Positions 44,257-53,638 are shown, numbered from the stretch's first letter. The stretch: 64,000 nt of DNA from Nostoc mirabile CHAB5784 (GCF_020829645.1 NZ_JAIVFS010000002.1:247830-311829), one strand, 5' to 3'. The notes: generated from the sequence alone by a model not told the origin. Program-made: numbers and translations.

Positions 44257-45696
44257 TTATGACTTGCTATTAGCGATCGCTTCGTTTAAAACTAACTCTG
44301 GTTGTGGTGTCTCCTCTTCTTCTGGCAAACCGTAAATTGACCTGTACAACTTCACGTACTCTTTGGCGGATTGATACCAACTAAAGTCTTGACTCATGCC
44401 CCGCTTTTGTAGTTCTTGCCATTGCGGTTTGAAACGGAAGCCTTCCCAAGCCCGGATCATACAGGTGAAAAGGTCTAGCGCTTCATAGCGGTCAAAGCAA
44501 TAACCGGTGCCTGCTGCATTTTCGGGGTCGTGATGGCTTACGGTGTCAACTAATCCACCTGTGCGGCGGACAATGGGCACAGAACCGTAGCGTAAAGACA
44601 TCATTTGGCTGATACCGCATGGTTCAAAACGACTAGGCATCAAGAAAGCATCAGTACCAGCATAGATGCGGCGAGACAGGGCATCGTTATACAGTAAGTA
44701 AGTTGCCATGCGTCCGGGAAAGCGGGATGCTAATTGCCACATCTGAGTTTCATAGTAGCGATCGCCTGTCCCTAACAGTACAAACTGTGCATCTGTATAA
44801 GAAAGGAAGCGATCGAGGATTTGCAATATCAAGTCAATGCCTTTTTGTTCCACTAATCGCGTCACAATTCCAATGAAAAAGGCTTTGGAGTTGACTTCTA
44901 ACCCTAGTTCTTCTTGCAAAGCAATTTTGTTGGCCTTGCGTTTATCTAAAGTATCAGCAGTGAAGGTTTGAGTAATGTATTTGTCATTTTCTGGGTTATA
45001 AACTTCGGTATCAATACCGTTGATAATCCCAGATAATTTCCCGCTAATAAAGGACAGCAAACCTTCTAATGTTTCACCGTAAGTCGGTGTTTTGATTTGC
45101 TCGGCATAAGTGGGCGAAACTGTATTTACCTTATTGGCAAATTGCACCGCCGCTGCCATTGTGTTGTGTCCTTGCATATACCAGGGACACCAAGTAATTT
45201 TTTCTAAATACCAACGCCACGGCCCTTGATAAGCCAGATTATGAATGGTAAACACTGTGCTGATATCAGGATCTTGGTGCATCCACACAGGAATCATCCC
45301 CGTATGCCAATCGTGGCAATGGATAATTTCTGGCTTCCAGTAATTCCAGGCAAACTCGGCTGCACCATTAGCAAACAAAGTGAACCGCCAATCTTCATCT
45401 TCTCCAGAATAAATGCGGCGGGGCATGAAGGCGGGATGTCCGAATAAGTACAAGGGAACATCAGTACCAGGCAGAACACTTTCGTATACTGCAAAGTGCT
45501 GGAACATCGCATCTCCCCACCAGATGGGTTCATAGGGAATTTCCATTTTGTCTGGCAGGAAGCCGTAGTAAGGCAAGAATATCCGCACATCATGCCCCAT
45601 TTCTCTCAGAAATTTGGGTAATGCCCCAACAACATCACCCATTCCTCCTACTTTGGCAATGGGTGCTGCCTCTGCTGCAACAAATAGAATCCGCAT
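44257..45696 (-). CDS. glgA: glycogen synthase
   Basis: 479-aa GT5 family ADP-glucose:glucan glucosyltransferase. The N-terminal [27 protein letters not shown] contains the KxGG loop that binds ADP-glucose. Other motifs are [61 protein letters not shown] and [10 protein letters not shown]. Full length. It makes storage glycogen from photosynthate. It has its own terminator and lies 132 bp downstream of hemC on the same strand. Confidence 0.97.
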   Translation of the reverse strand: MRILFVAAEAAPIAKVGGMGDVVGALPKFLREMGHDVRIFLPYYGFLPDKMEIPYEPIWWGDAMFQHFAVYESVLPGTDVPLYLFGHPAFMPRRIYSGEDEDWRFTLFANGAAEFAWNYWKPEIIHCHDWHTGMIPVWMHQDPDISTVFTIHNLAYQGPWRWYLEKITWCPWYMQGHNTMAAAVQFANKVNTVSPTYAEQIKTPTYGETLEGLLSFISGKLSGIINGIDTEVYNPENDKYITQTFTADTLDKRKANKIALQEELGLEVNSKAFFIGIVTRLVEQKGIDLILQILDRFLSYTDAQFVLLGTGDRYYETQMWQLASRFPGRMATYLLYNDALSRRIYAGTDAFLMPSRFEPCGISQMMSLRYGSVPIVRRTGGLVDTVSHHDPENAAGTGYCFDRYEALDLFTCMIRAWEGFRFKPQWQELQKRGMSQDFSWYQSAKEYVKLYRSIYGLPEEEETPQPELVLNEAIANSKS

Positions 45697-45827
45697 GGTA
45701 ATTTTTGCTTCCCTGAGATTGTCAAATTAACTCTATGATCCTGACCAACGCGATATGTCGCGTCTGGCACGTATGAGAGTGCAACGGCGATCAATTCTTA
45801 TCTAATCACATCGGCTTGCCCAATTGC

Positions 45828-46799
45828 TTAGGAACCGCGCTGAATCACTGCAAAAATTTCTGACAAAATTTCTTGCGCTCCCTGTTGCCGCAACTTTTCT
45901 GCTAGTTCTATGCCTAGCGCTTCGGCATTGTTGGCAATGCCTGTGACGGTATCTTTTACGAACTTTTGACCATCTACACTAGCGACTATCCCAGTTAAGG
46001 TCAAATTATCACCAGATATTTCTGTATTTACACCAATAGGTACTTGACAGCCGCCTTCTAGAGAGCGTAAAAATGATCGTTCAGCGAGACAGCGATCGCG
46101 TGTTTCGGGATGTTCGATCGCTTTGAGTAGAGATAGCACTTCACTATCATCAGCACGGCATTCTATCCCCAAAGCTCCTTGTCCAACAGCGTGGAGGGAG
46201 ATATATGAGGGGAGAATTTGATGAACGCGATCGCCCATTCCCAATCTCTCTAACCCTGCTGCTGCCAAAATTAGGGCATCGTATTCGCCTGCGTCCAGTT
46301 TTGCCAACCGTGTAATCAAATTTCCCCGGACATCCTTAAAGGTAAAGTGCGGGAAGTGGTGGCGTAACTGTGCTAACCGCCGCAGCGAAGATGTACCAAT
46401 TACTGCACCTTCTGGCAATGTATCAATTTGTTTATCTTTGTGCTTTTCATGCACCACTAATGCATCTGCTGGATTTTCCCTTTCAGTAATTGCTGCCAGT
46501 GTTAACCCTTCAGGTAAGTGAGTCGGCAGATCCTTGAGAGAATGAACCGCAAAGTCAATCTCCTGATTGAGCATTCCGAGTTCAAGTTCTTTAGTAAAAA
46601 GTCCTTTATCGCCAATCTTAGCTAATGCTACATCCAAGATTTTATCGCCTTGGGTAGACATGGTGTGGACTTCAAAAGTGATATCAGGAAAGGCTTTCTG
46701 GAGTTGCTCTTGTACCCAGTAGGTTTGAACCAGAGCAAGTTGGCTTTTGCGTGAACCGATCCGAATAGTGCGTGGGGGACTAGAAACAACTGAAGTCAT
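45828..46799 (-). CDS. hemC: porphobilinogen deaminase (hydroxymethylbilane synthase)
   Basis: 323 aa from ATG 46799 ([26 protein letters not shown]); the longer open frame to 46838 lacks family similarity. It condenses four porphobilinogens to hydroxymethylbilane for haem, chlorophyll and bilins. Seen: [38 protein letters not shown], and the dipyrromethane-cofactor Cys in [10 protein letters not shown]. Length normal. Divergent sequence upstream is a pseudogene region. Confidence 0.97.
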   Translation of the reverse strand: MTSVVSSPPRTIRIGSRKSQLALVQTYWVQEQLQKAFPDITFEVHTMSTQGDKILDVALAKIGDKGLFTKELELGMLNQEIDFAVHSLKDLPTHLPEGLTLAAITERENPADALVVHEKHKDKQIDTLPEGAVIGTSSLRRLAQLRHHFPHFTFKDVRGNLITRLAKLDAGEYDALILAAAGLERLGMGDRVHQILPSYISLHAVGQGALGIECRADDSEVLSLLKAIEHPETRDRCLAERSFLRSLEGGCQVPIGVNTEISGDNLTLTGIVASVDGQKFVKDTVTGIANNAEALGIELAEKLRQQGAQEILSEIFAVIQRGS

Positions 46800-46978
46800 A
46801 AAACAATATATCAAACTAGGCGATAAATTCACTCTCATCTAGACTACCGTAGTCAGGGACTCATACTAATTTTGGGTTTTGGATTTTGGATTTTGGATTA
46901 CAATTCTTTACCAAAAGCTGGTTTGAGGAATCTCGAACAATACTACTTGGTACAGCATTTCGTTAAATTTGTAGCGAA

Positions 46979-47350
46979 TTAAATTTGGCAATACCCTCCA
47001 ATGCCAATGCGTCTGCTGACAATGCCAATGCGTCCGTTGACAATGCCAACGCGTCCGTTGACAATGCCAACGCGTCTGCTGACAATGCCAATGCATCTGC
47101 TGACAATGCCAATGCATCTGCTGACAATGCCAATGCATCTGCTGACAATGCCAATGCGTCTGCTGACATTAAAAACGAACTCTTGAGTTTGCTGTTGAAC
47201 GTGGTGTTCTAATTCAGCGTTGAGTGTTTGTAGCTGTTTGTAAAGTTCTGATTGTTGGATGGCGATCGCAACTTGGGTTGCAAGTTGGTTCATCAACTGA
47301 ATTTCCCCAGATTTCCATATACGGGTGCGATCGTACTGATAGTCAACTCC
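46979..47350 (-). pseudogene. GAF-domain signalling protein fragment carrying a minisatellite
   Basis: The minus-strand frame reads DRTRIWKSGEIQLMNQLATQVAIAIQQSELYKQLQTLNAELEHHVQQQTQEF, the end of a GAF domain and start of the coiled coil of cyanobacterial kinases. It then runs into an array of 21-bp repeats encoding IVSRCIG units and stops. The frame is open to about 47350, where sequence changes to an unrelated plus-strand gene, so the fragment is cut on both sides. No kinase domain follows. Confidence 0.75.
46999..47166. repeat. 21-bp minisatellite, 8 copies
   Basis: Eight units of CAATGCCAATGCGTCTGCTGA with point variants (GCGTCC, GCATCT, AACGCG). The period is seven codons and five of the six frames read through the array. 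Variant units are grouped (three GCATCT copies in a row; two TCCGTTGA copies in a row), as expected from slippage or unequal exchange. Confidence 0.95.
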
Positions 47351-47351
47351 A

Positions 47352-47858
47352 ATGGAGGAGTATGAAGTTCGAGATATTGGGAATCGTGCTGATGCTCCTG
47401 ACTTATCACTTCAATTTTTCTTTGAAAGTAATGTAGTTGATATTGAATTTCAAGAAGATGAAGAATTCTCAAAGCCAATTACCTTGTATGCAGCCATAAC
47501 AAATGAATCTATAGCTCCAGCGATGTACTACATAGTGCGTTTATTTTTTGATAAACAGCTTACAGTTATCAACAGCGGTGGTTTTAGATTCAACTCAGAG
47601 CAAACTTTACAGATAGGTGATATGGCATTTATTGTAAATTCGTATTCTAATAACTATTCAATACCTGGAGCTATGCCTATTTGGCAAGGAGTCAGATTTA
47701 CAATTGGTGATCCTCACTTTCAAATAGCTGTTCCAAAGGTCAATGGCGATATGATTTACGGTTTGGCTTGGTCAGTTGATTCACTTGGAATGCAGCAGAA
47801 GGTTAGAGGAGCTATTCTTACTGTCTCAAATAATCAAGCGAGAATTTTAGATGTTTGA
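47352..47858 (+). CDS. hypothetical protein, possibly 5'-truncated
   Basis: 168 aa. It reads EEYEVRDIGNRADAPDLSLQFFFESN and then a beta-rich domain with ITLYAAITNESIAPAMYYIVRLFFD and PIWQGVRFTIGDPHFQIAVPKV. This looks like the C-terminal domain that follows AlbA_2-type (schlafen-like) DNA-binding modules in some bacterial proteins, but this is a weak recollection. The ATG has no convincing ribosome site and lies exactly at a junction with a GAF fragment, so an N-terminal part may have been lost. Confidence 0.55.
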   Translation: MEEYEVRDIGNRADAPDLSLQFFFESNVVDIEFQEDEEFSKPITLYAAITNESIAPAMYYIVRLFFDKQLTVINSGGFRFNSEQTLQIGDMAFIVNSYSNNYSIPGAMPIWQGVRFTIGDPHFQIAVPKVNGDMIYGLAWSVDSLGMQQKVRGAILTVSNNQARILDV

Positions 47859-48162
47859 TGAAGGGCGACTCGATAAATCAAATGTAGCGGATGGTCGCAA
47901 TATCTTGGTAGGGCATTCAAAGCTTACTGGCATCACTCAACTTCATCGTCAGGTCATTGCATTTATCGTTAGAGACAGTAGATCAATGTGTTCAAGATCA
48001 AGTTACTGCGGAGTTGTTGCAAAAGCAGTACTAGGACTTACGCAAAATATCTCTCAAACTCTGATTTCTCCGTGTACTCTGCGCCTCTGTGGTTCGTTAT
48101 TCCGTAACTCTTGCGTAAGTCCTAAGTACTTTGAAGTTATTGGTAGAGTGCTTTTGAGTTAG
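47851..48162 (+). pseudogene. small ORF broken by frameshift and a MITE
   Basis: The first frame gives MFDEGRLDKSNVADGRNILVG. After a likely -1 shift near 47910 another frame continues IQSLLASLNFIVRSLHLSLETVDQ and VTAELLQKQYFEVIGRVLLS. The QKQY-FEVIG join requires removal of the element at 48032-48124 with one target copy. The start overlaps the previous stop by 8 bp, so the two formed an operon. Family not recognised. Confidence 0.5.
48032..48124. mobile_element. second MITE family (93 bp), 14-bp TIRs
   Basis: TAGGACTTACGCAA and TTGCGTAAGTCCTA are perfect inverted ends. AGTAC flanks both sides (48027-48031 and 48125-48129). The interior CTCTGCGCCTCTGTGGTTCG is the reverse complement of the CGCAGAGGCGCAGAG-type interior of the MITE at 34270. 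A single AGGACTTACGCA end is at 6904. Confidence 0.8.
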
Positions 48163-48253
48163 TGCTATGTATAGGCAGGCGATCGCCTTCTTGTATCCAG
48201 CCAGTGACGAATGTTGATAAATTGGATATAGGACTTTCCAAATAGCAGAAGTC

Positions 48254-48820
48254 ATGAGTGTTGCAAAATCCGCATCCCTAACCCTAGAGGAGTTTCTGAA
48301 GTTACCAGAAACAAAGCCTGCAAGTATTTATATTGATGGTGAAATTAGCCAGAAACCAATGCCGAAAACCCGCCACTCCCGACTTCAGGCTAAGTTGATT
48401 AATGGGATTAATGAAGTCACAGAGGAGAGGCAAATCGCTTATGCTTTTCCAGAGTTACGTTGTACTTTTGGTGGTCGGTCAATTGTTCCAGATGTGGCGG
48501 TTATTCGTTGGCAACAAATTGAGTTTAACGATAACGGAGAACCTGTAGATGATGTGCTAATTGCTCCCAACTGGACAATTGAAATTCTCTCTCCAGATCA
48601 GAGTTCCAATCGCGTTACAAGCAATATCTTGCACTGCCTAAAATATGGTTGTCAGCTTGGATGGTTGATTGATACCGATGACCGCTCAGTTCTTGTTTTT
48701 CAACCACATCAACAACCAGAATTTTGTCATAAAGCAGATAGGTTGGCTGTTCTAGATGGTATTGATTTAGAACTGACAGTAGAACAGGTATTTGGCTGGT
48801 TAAAGATGAAAGCCGAGTGA
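48254..48820 (+). CDS. Uma2-family (DUF820) endonuclease-like protein
   Basis: 188 aa. It shows the Uma2 layout: TLEEFLKLPETKPASIYIDGEI, RHSRLQAKLINGINE, FPELRCTFGGRSIVPDVAVI, WTIEILSPDQSSNRVTSNILHCLKYGCQLGWLIDTDDRSVLVFQP. The PD-(D/E)xK residues are the Asp of VPDVAVI, Glu in IEIL and the following polar site. The family is greatly expanded in cyanobacteria and its role is unknown, possibly mobile-element related. Intact. Confidence 0.9.
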   Translation: MSVAKSASLTLEEFLKLPETKPASIYIDGEISQKPMPKTRHSRLQAKLINGINEVTEERQIAYAFPELRCTFGGRSIVPDVAVIRWQQIEFNDNGEPVDDVLIAPNWTIEILSPDQSSNRVTSNILHCLKYGCQLGWLIDTDDRSVLVFQPHQQPEFCHKADRLAVLDGIDLELTVEQVFGWLKMKAE

Positions 48821-48880
48821 GTAAGCCATGTTAAAATTCTTTGTAAATCATCGGATTAATAGATTTTTTAGTTTCTATTT

Positions 48881-49840
48881 CTAAATGTTAACAATCGAAC
48901 TTACTGATATAGCCAAATCTGGAAATGCTTGTGGGTAAATTGTACCTGTAGTTAATGTTGTTTTTGAGGCATACTCTCCATCTTGAGGATCTCGAAATAC
49001 TACAACTTGTCGCTTTCTAAGATTAACTACCCAATATTCAGGAATATCTACTTCAGCATAGACTTTAGTTTTTATTTGTAAGTCCTTATATAAGCTAGAA
49101 TCAGAATATTCGATCAACCAGAAGATATTTTCAGGGTAGGGATGATGTTCTAAATATTCACGTCCCAATCTTTTTACCTTTAACAGCAATAAGGCTCACA
49201 TCTTACCGCTTGATCGGAAGAGTGAGATGAATTGCGCGTGAGGTGAGGAGTGTAGTCTGACCTCTTCGAGGTTCGTCAGTCGCTCATGGGGGAAACCCCC
49301 AAGACCGCGCTGACTCACCAAATTTCTCGCGTAGCGAAAACCGGAAAGACTACAACGACGAAACGAGCAAAGTATGGTAAAATACAATCAACTTGACCAT
49401 CAATGCCATAAGCGAAAACCAAGCTAAAAGGTATATGTTGCAAGATTTTGATTTGGGTCTTGGGAACCAGGACTCCTGACAAGAGGAGGGAATGTAAGAC
49501 CAATAAAGCTATGGAGTAATAAATGGCTGTTCTCAATGAATTGGGAAGCCTACACTTACCCGTCTCTTAAGTGTAGGTAGTTCACAATAGCAATATCAGG
49601 CTCAGGTTCAGAGTTGTTAGGAAGCGTAATCGGTTTACTGGGGCGAACCGTGGCGCGATTGCCTAAAAGTTGAATCAGGTACTCCCCGGCTTCACTGCTA
49701 AAGTAGGCATGAGGTTCTCCTTCTGCGAAGATTTCTACTATTTCTCCCTTTAGAAGTTCCATACGCCGATCATCTAGGATACCTGCCGCGATCATGCGGT
49801 GATATTCATCTATTGTCCACTTCGCTGTAGTTACGGTCAT
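48881..49840 (-). pseudogene. Uma2-family gene interrupted by an insertion
   Basis: The N-terminal part (49840 down to about 49586) reads WTIDEYHRMIAAGILDDRRMELLKGEIVE to PNNSEPEPDIAIV. The C-terminal part (from about 49183 down to 48881) reads LKVKRLGREYLEHHPYPENIFWLIEYSD to VYAEVDIPEYWVVNLRKRQVVVFRDP. Together they make one normal Uma2 protein. About 400 bp of foreign sequence splits it just before the catalytic centre. Confidence 0.85.
49184..49585 (+). mobile_element. IS200/IS605-like remnant without transposase
   Basis: The insert ends on the right with the hairpin GCCTACACTTA...TAAGTGTAGG and GTAGTTCAC, and carries AATGGCTGTTCTCAATGAATTGGG just before it. This layout recalls the right end (guide-RNA region) of TnpB elements. 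No transposase or full TnpB frame remains; TTTTCGCTACGCGAGAAATTT and GGGGGTTTCCCCC hairpins lie inside. The exact ends are uncertain by a few bases. Confidence 0.5.
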
Positions 49841-49929
49841 AGAAACACTTTTTTATCATATTTTACCTCACATCATAATGGATGCAGAAAAATTGGTAAA
49901 TATCAAAAAAATTAACAATTTTTATCGAA

Positions 49930-50349
49930 TTAAGGATCGGCTTTGAGATATTCCTGTAATTGTTGAGTACGCAATTTGGTGGAATTTTCTAGACAACCAA
50001 AATAAATGGTTGGGGCAATACTTCCTCCCTCATACCTGCTTCTCTCAAACTCACAATTGGTATCTCGAAACTTGATCCATGCTACTTGTGCAGCAATCAA
50101 TTTCTGTTTCCTAGAGCTTTCTAACGTAGATAGCAATTGTTGATAAACTCGATTCAGCTTTTTATCTACATTTTGATAAGATAACTTCGTGCATTCATTA
50201 ATTGCTGCTTGAGTTTGAGCATTATTGCAGTTAAGCTTTTGAACTAAGCGCATTGGTAAATCAGGCGTTGTGCCTGCTATTGTCATGGTGGGGGTATTTA
50301 AACTACTGAGAGTTAGAATACTTGCCAAAACTAGTAATAATTGACGCAT
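49930..50349 (-). CDS. LprI-like secreted protein (DUF1311)
   Basis: 139 aa from ATG 50349, which opens a signal peptide (MRQLLLVLASILTLSS); the longer frame to 50418 is not supported. The mature part has LNCNNAQTQAAINECTKLSYQNVDKKLNRVYQQLL, AAQVAWIKFRDTNCEFE and a further Cys (YFGCLENSTKLRTQQL), the four-Cys DUF1311/LprI pattern named after a mycobacterial lysozyme inhibitor. Periplasmic location is likely; the actual role in cyanobacteria is unknown. Confidence 0.85.
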   Translation of the reverse strand: MRQLLLVLASILTLSSLNTPTMTIAGTTPDLPMRLVQKLNCNNAQTQAAINECTKLSYQNVDKKLNRVYQQLLSTLESSRKQKLIAAQVAWIKFRDTNCEFERSRYEGGSIAPTIYFGCLENSTKLRTQQLQEYLKADP

Positions 50350-50538
50350 GGCAAAATTATTATTGTTTAGGTATAGACAAAAGATACCAAAATACGCGTC
50401 AGCATTGGTATGTTCCACGCAGAAGACTTCTAAACTTCTTACAAAAGGTAAACCAGCCGCCAGAAGGAAGCCGAAAGCTCACAAGAATGCTAAAAAGAAT
50501 TTGGTATTTTAGTGATCTAAGTTTAGCCTTTATATTTT

Positions 50539-51510
50539 ATGAATCGTTCCGCCTGCCTCATTTTCAATCCAGTTGCGGGTCAGGGTGACCCAGATATAGA
50601 ACTGGCAGAAATTCGGGGAATATTAGAGCCAGAAATTGACCTAGATATTTATCTCACAACTGAAGAAATCGACGCTGACGAACTGGCTTTAGCAGCTGTA
50701 GCGAGGGGAGTAGATGCAATCATTGCTTCGGGGGGAGATGGCACTCTCTCGGCGGCGGCAACGGCTTTAGTGGGTACTGATATTCCATTTGGGATCATTT
50801 CTAGAGGAACAGCAAACGCTTTTGCCACAGCTTTAGGAATTCCTGACACGATCGCAGATGCCTGTCAGACAATTTTGCAGGGAGGAACCCGCCATGTAGA
50901 CGTAGCCTATTGCAATGATAAGCCAATGGTACTCTTGGCAGGTATTGGCTTTGAAGCTGAAACTGTACAATTGGCAGACCGAGACGCCAAGAATCGCTTT
51001 GGGATGATGGCCTACGTTTTGGCAGGAATTCAGCAACTGAGAAACTTAAAAAACTTTGATGTTGAAATTGAAACAGAAGACCGGATAATTAAAACTAGTG
51101 CCTGTGCAGTTACAGTAGCAAATGCCGCGCCTCCCACTTCAGTCTTAGCCCAAGGCCCAGCAGGTTTGATTTATGATGATGGGTTACTAGATTTAACGAT
51201 TGTAGCTCCAGCTAACAAAGCAGGAGCGATCGCAGCTACATTTCATCTATTCCAAACGGCTTCTACAGGTAACGCCGTAGATCGGAATGATATTGGCTTT
51301 CTACGAGCCAAACAATTTAAAATTACAACTAACCCACCGCAAAAGGTTGTTCTAGATGGTGAAATAATGGGCACAACACCAGTAGAAATTAAGTGTGTAC
51401 CAGCAGGTTTGAACATTTTTGTGCCATTAGTAGAAGAAGTTGAGCCTACCGAAAAACTAGAGGGACTTCCTAATCTGACTATTGAGATGAAAGACACAGT
51501 GGAGGAGTGA
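50539..51510 (+). CDS. diacylglycerol/sphingosine-kinase-type lipid kinase (YegS family)
   Basis: 323 aa. SACLIFNPVAGQGDPDIELAEI at the start and the nucleotide-binding IIASGGDGTLSAAATALVGTDIPFGIISRGTANAFATALGIP are diagnostic of the DAGK catalytic domain. The C-terminal domain has LAGIGFEAETV, AVTVANAAPP, DDGLLDLTIVAP and VVLDGEIMGTTPVEIKCVP. It phosphorylates a lipid hydroxyl with ATP; the lipid is unknown. The 3' end runs into a GGGGGCAGGGAGCAGGGAGC repeat. Confidence 0.92.
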   Translation: MNRSACLIFNPVAGQGDPDIELAEIRGILEPEIDLDIYLTTEEIDADELALAAVARGVDAIIASGGDGTLSAAATALVGTDIPFGIISRGTANAFATALGIPDTIADACQTILQGGTRHVDVAYCNDKPMVLLAGIGFEAETVQLADRDAKNRFGMMAYVLAGIQQLRNLKNFDVEIETEDRIIKTSACAVTVANAAPPTSVLAQGPAGLIYDDGLLDLTIVAPANKAGAIAATFHLFQTASTGNAVDRNDIGFLRAKQFKITTNPPQKVVLDGEIMGTTPVEIKCVPAGLNIFVPLVEEVEPTEKLEGLPNLTIEMKDTVEE

Positions 51511-51777
51511 GGGCAGGGGGCAGGGAGCAGGGAGCAAGAGAGAAAGATGTTGGAATTCCCCCCCTTGGGTTTCAGAGCAAATTTATTTATGCTCAATGTT
51601 TTATGTTTATTTTGAGCTTCAAGTAACACAAGAAATAATGCGTCCAACCTTTCAGTAGCCCTAAATTTAAATTTATTTATGGGGTTCTCCCCTCTGTTCC
51701 TTGCCCCCTGCCCCCAGCAAGAACTGCCCCCTTTCCTCTTCTTCGATTCCTAATTGAAAATTCAGGAGTAGGTTGCA
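51511..51777. repeat. intergenic STRR with inverted halves
   Basis: GGGCAGGGGGCAGGGAGCAGG (about 51511-51535) is matched by CCTTGCCCCCTGCCCCCAGC (about 51700-51719), forming a long hairpin around unique AT-rich DNA. No gene. Confidence 0.65.
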
Positions 51778-53367
51778 TTGAAACTTGTATCTGATCCAGC
51801 GATCGCTAACAAAATTCGTAAAATGAATCAACGGGTACGGTGGCAAGATCCGTTAATTGTGGAACGGAACATCGACCAAACTCGGCTGGTGTTGGAGGAT
51901 GGCCAAACAGACAATTCTGAGTTCTCATTTTTAGTTGTAGGTGATAGTGGTTCCGGCAAGCACCGGGGACACAACCCCCAGCGAAAGGTGGCTGAACTTA
52001 TGTTGCCCCATCACAGCGAATCCCGTTTTATGCTGCATACCGGGGATGTGATCTATTTAGTAGGGTCGAGTGAATACTATCAGCAGAACTTCATCCAGCC
52101 TTACCGAGAGTTTATCTTGGGGGGAGAGCATCCCCAACGGATTGCTTATGACCAGATGATTTTTAAGCTGCCCATTTTACCTGTACCGGGTAATCACGAT
52201 TACTATAACTTGCCGATTCTATTGAGCTTGGCCTCTCTGACAACATTACCCATTCGCCGCCTGTTGCAATCGCGGTTAGACCTAGATGTAGGCTTGCATG
52301 GTTCTGGAACGGGTGAAGCCTACGCACGGGCATTTATGGACTATCTTCAGGCGTTTCAGCTTCCAGGAGAGTTAAATAATCATTTAAATCAGTATTACAC
52401 AGCCAAGACAGATACAGGTTATTGTCTCAGCTATGAACCTGGGCACTTTACTCGCCTTCCCAATCGCTACTACACTTTTCGCTATGGCGGGATTGATTTC
52501 TTTGCCTTGGATTCAAATACATTTAACGATCCACCGCCCCTACCTAAAACCAAACAAGGCGATGCCGATCGCAGAATTTTAGAGAAACGGCGTGAAGATT
52601 TAGAGCAAGAAAAGCAGCAAATCATTGAAACCTCAGCCAAGCTTCGTCCAGAAAACCCCAGCGAAGCCGACCAATTAGACGACTACCACGCCAAGGTGTC
52701 ACAAATTGAAGAAATTATTGTCGATATCGACAAGCAATTAGCTGCTGATAAAACAACGCTGACTGACACTGAACAACTAAACTGGCTTAAGCAAAAATTA
52801 ATTGAATCTTGGAATAACTCTGAAGTTCGGGGAAGGGTGATTTATTTCCATCATCCACCTTATGTAACTGAAGCGACAAAGTGGCAGCAAGCACAAACTC
52901 TGATAATTCGCGATCGCCTTCGTGGTGTGCTGGATGCGGTAGCTAAAGAAATAGGTTCCTTAACTCAGGGGCGTCCTTTGGTTGATTTAGTATTAAACGG
53001 TCACGCCCACTGTTTGGAACACCTGGAGACAATGGATACAGGACACGCTGATTCTCATATCCACTGGATTGTTTGTGGCGGTAGCGGGTTTAGTTTGCGA
53101 CGCCAGCGAATTGAGGGAGCAGATTTGATGGAGACTTTTGGAAATGAAAATAAATTAGTGGCGCGATCGCATCTCTTCATTGGTCGCAACGGTGAAGGTT
53201 CTCAAAAGCGACGACCTTACTCAGGTTTACGCATTGACGTTAAAGGCGATGGCTTTGCCAACGCCAAGGGCAAACGCCATCCCAAGTTCATTGTCCGTCC
53301 CTTGGTTGCCGAATGGCATCAGCGGCAATGGCATAATCGTAAGCTTGAGCCGCTAATTATCTATTAG
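51778..53367 (+). CDS. calcineurin-like metallophosphatase with coiled-coil insertion
   Basis: 529 aa from a TTG start; ATG 51823 is an alternative. Metallophosphoesterase motifs are LVVGDSGSG, HTGDVIYLVG, PVPGNHDYY, YFHHPPY and LVLNGHAHCLEH, giving the two-metal site. Between the third and fourth motifs is an insertion of about 90 residues forming a charged coiled coil (RRILEKRREDLEQEKQQIIE, SQIEEIIVDIDKQLAADK). No signal peptide. The substrate is unknown. The stop codon lies in the terminal repeat of a downstream element. Confidence 0.88.
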   Translation: MKLVSDPAIANKIRKMNQRVRWQDPLIVERNIDQTRLVLEDGQTDNSEFSFLVVGDSGSGKHRGHNPQRKVAELMLPHHSESRFMLHTGDVIYLVGSSEYYQQNFIQPYREFILGGEHPQRIAYDQMIFKLPILPVPGNHDYYNLPILLSLASLTTLPIRRLLQSRLDLDVGLHGSGTGEAYARAFMDYLQAFQLPGELNNHLNQYYTAKTDTGYCLSYEPGHFTRLPNRYYTFRYGGIDFFALDSNTFNDPPPLPKTKQGDADRRILEKRREDLEQEKQQIIETSAKLRPENPSEADQLDDYHAKVSQIEEIIVDIDKQLAADKTTLTDTEQLNWLKQKLIESWNNSEVRGRVIYFHHPPYVTEATKWQQAQTLIIRDRLRGVLDAVAKEIGSLTQGRPLVDLVLNGHAHCLEHLETMDTGHADSHIHWIVCGGSGFSLRRQRIEGADLMETFGNENKLVARSHLFIGRNGEGSQKRRPYSGLRIDVKGDGFANAKGKRHPKFIVRPLVAEWHQRQWHNRKLEPLIIY

Positions 53368-53573
53368 ACCTCTTGCATAAATCAAAAATAAAGAACCCCA
53401 CCCCGCATTTGAGTAAAGCAAACGCTCCCCTCCTGCTTGCGGGGTGGGGTGTTAAGCAATACTGCTCGGTTAAGGAAAGAAAGTAGGCTCAAACCCTTGA
53501 AATATCGTTGTCTATAATGTCCAAAAGAGGCTTAAGCGAGCAGTATTGGGGTGTTAAGGACTTTAGAGGTCTA
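53365..53573. mobile_element. older inverted-repeat element, host of a MITE
   Basis: TAGACCTCT (53365-53373) and AGAGGTCTA (53565-53573) are outer inverted ends. Inside are 13-bp arms ACCCCACCCCGCA (53395-53407) and TGCGGGGTGGGGT (53438-53450). A CAATACTG MITE lies at 53457-53548. The phosphatase stop codon is within the left end. Confidence 0.6.
53457..53548. mobile_element. MITE copy (92 bp) with 10-bp TSD
   Basis: Ends CAATACTGCTCGGTTAAG and CTTAAGCGAGCAGTATTG pair with one mismatch. GGGTGTTAAG is duplicated exactly at 53447-53456 and 53549-53558. It is inserted in an older repeat element. Confidence 0.9.
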
Positions 53574-53611
53574 TTGACATACTTCTCGATACTATTAGCC
53601 CATACATATAA

Positions 53612-53638
53612 GTAGAGACGCAATGATTGCGTCTCTAC
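53612..53638. repeat. GTAGAGACG palindromic repeat, copy 3
   Basis: 13-bp perfect arms GTAGAGACGCAAT and ATTGCGTCTCTAC around one base. Lies downstream of the acidic small gene (minus strand) and may end its transcript. Confidence 0.8.

Noticed and set aside
46985..47212. Repetitive 'proteins' such as SADALAL or NASADNA series
   Set aside because: They arise from the 21-bp minisatellite being open in several frames; only the IVSRCIG frame joins a recognisable domain (GAF).
49240..49260. ACTCCTCACCTCAC (minus strand), similar to the Yfr1 small-RNA core
   Set aside because: The Yfr1 core is ACTCCTCACAC; this differs at the key end and sits in the IS200/605-like remnant without the flanking hairpins.
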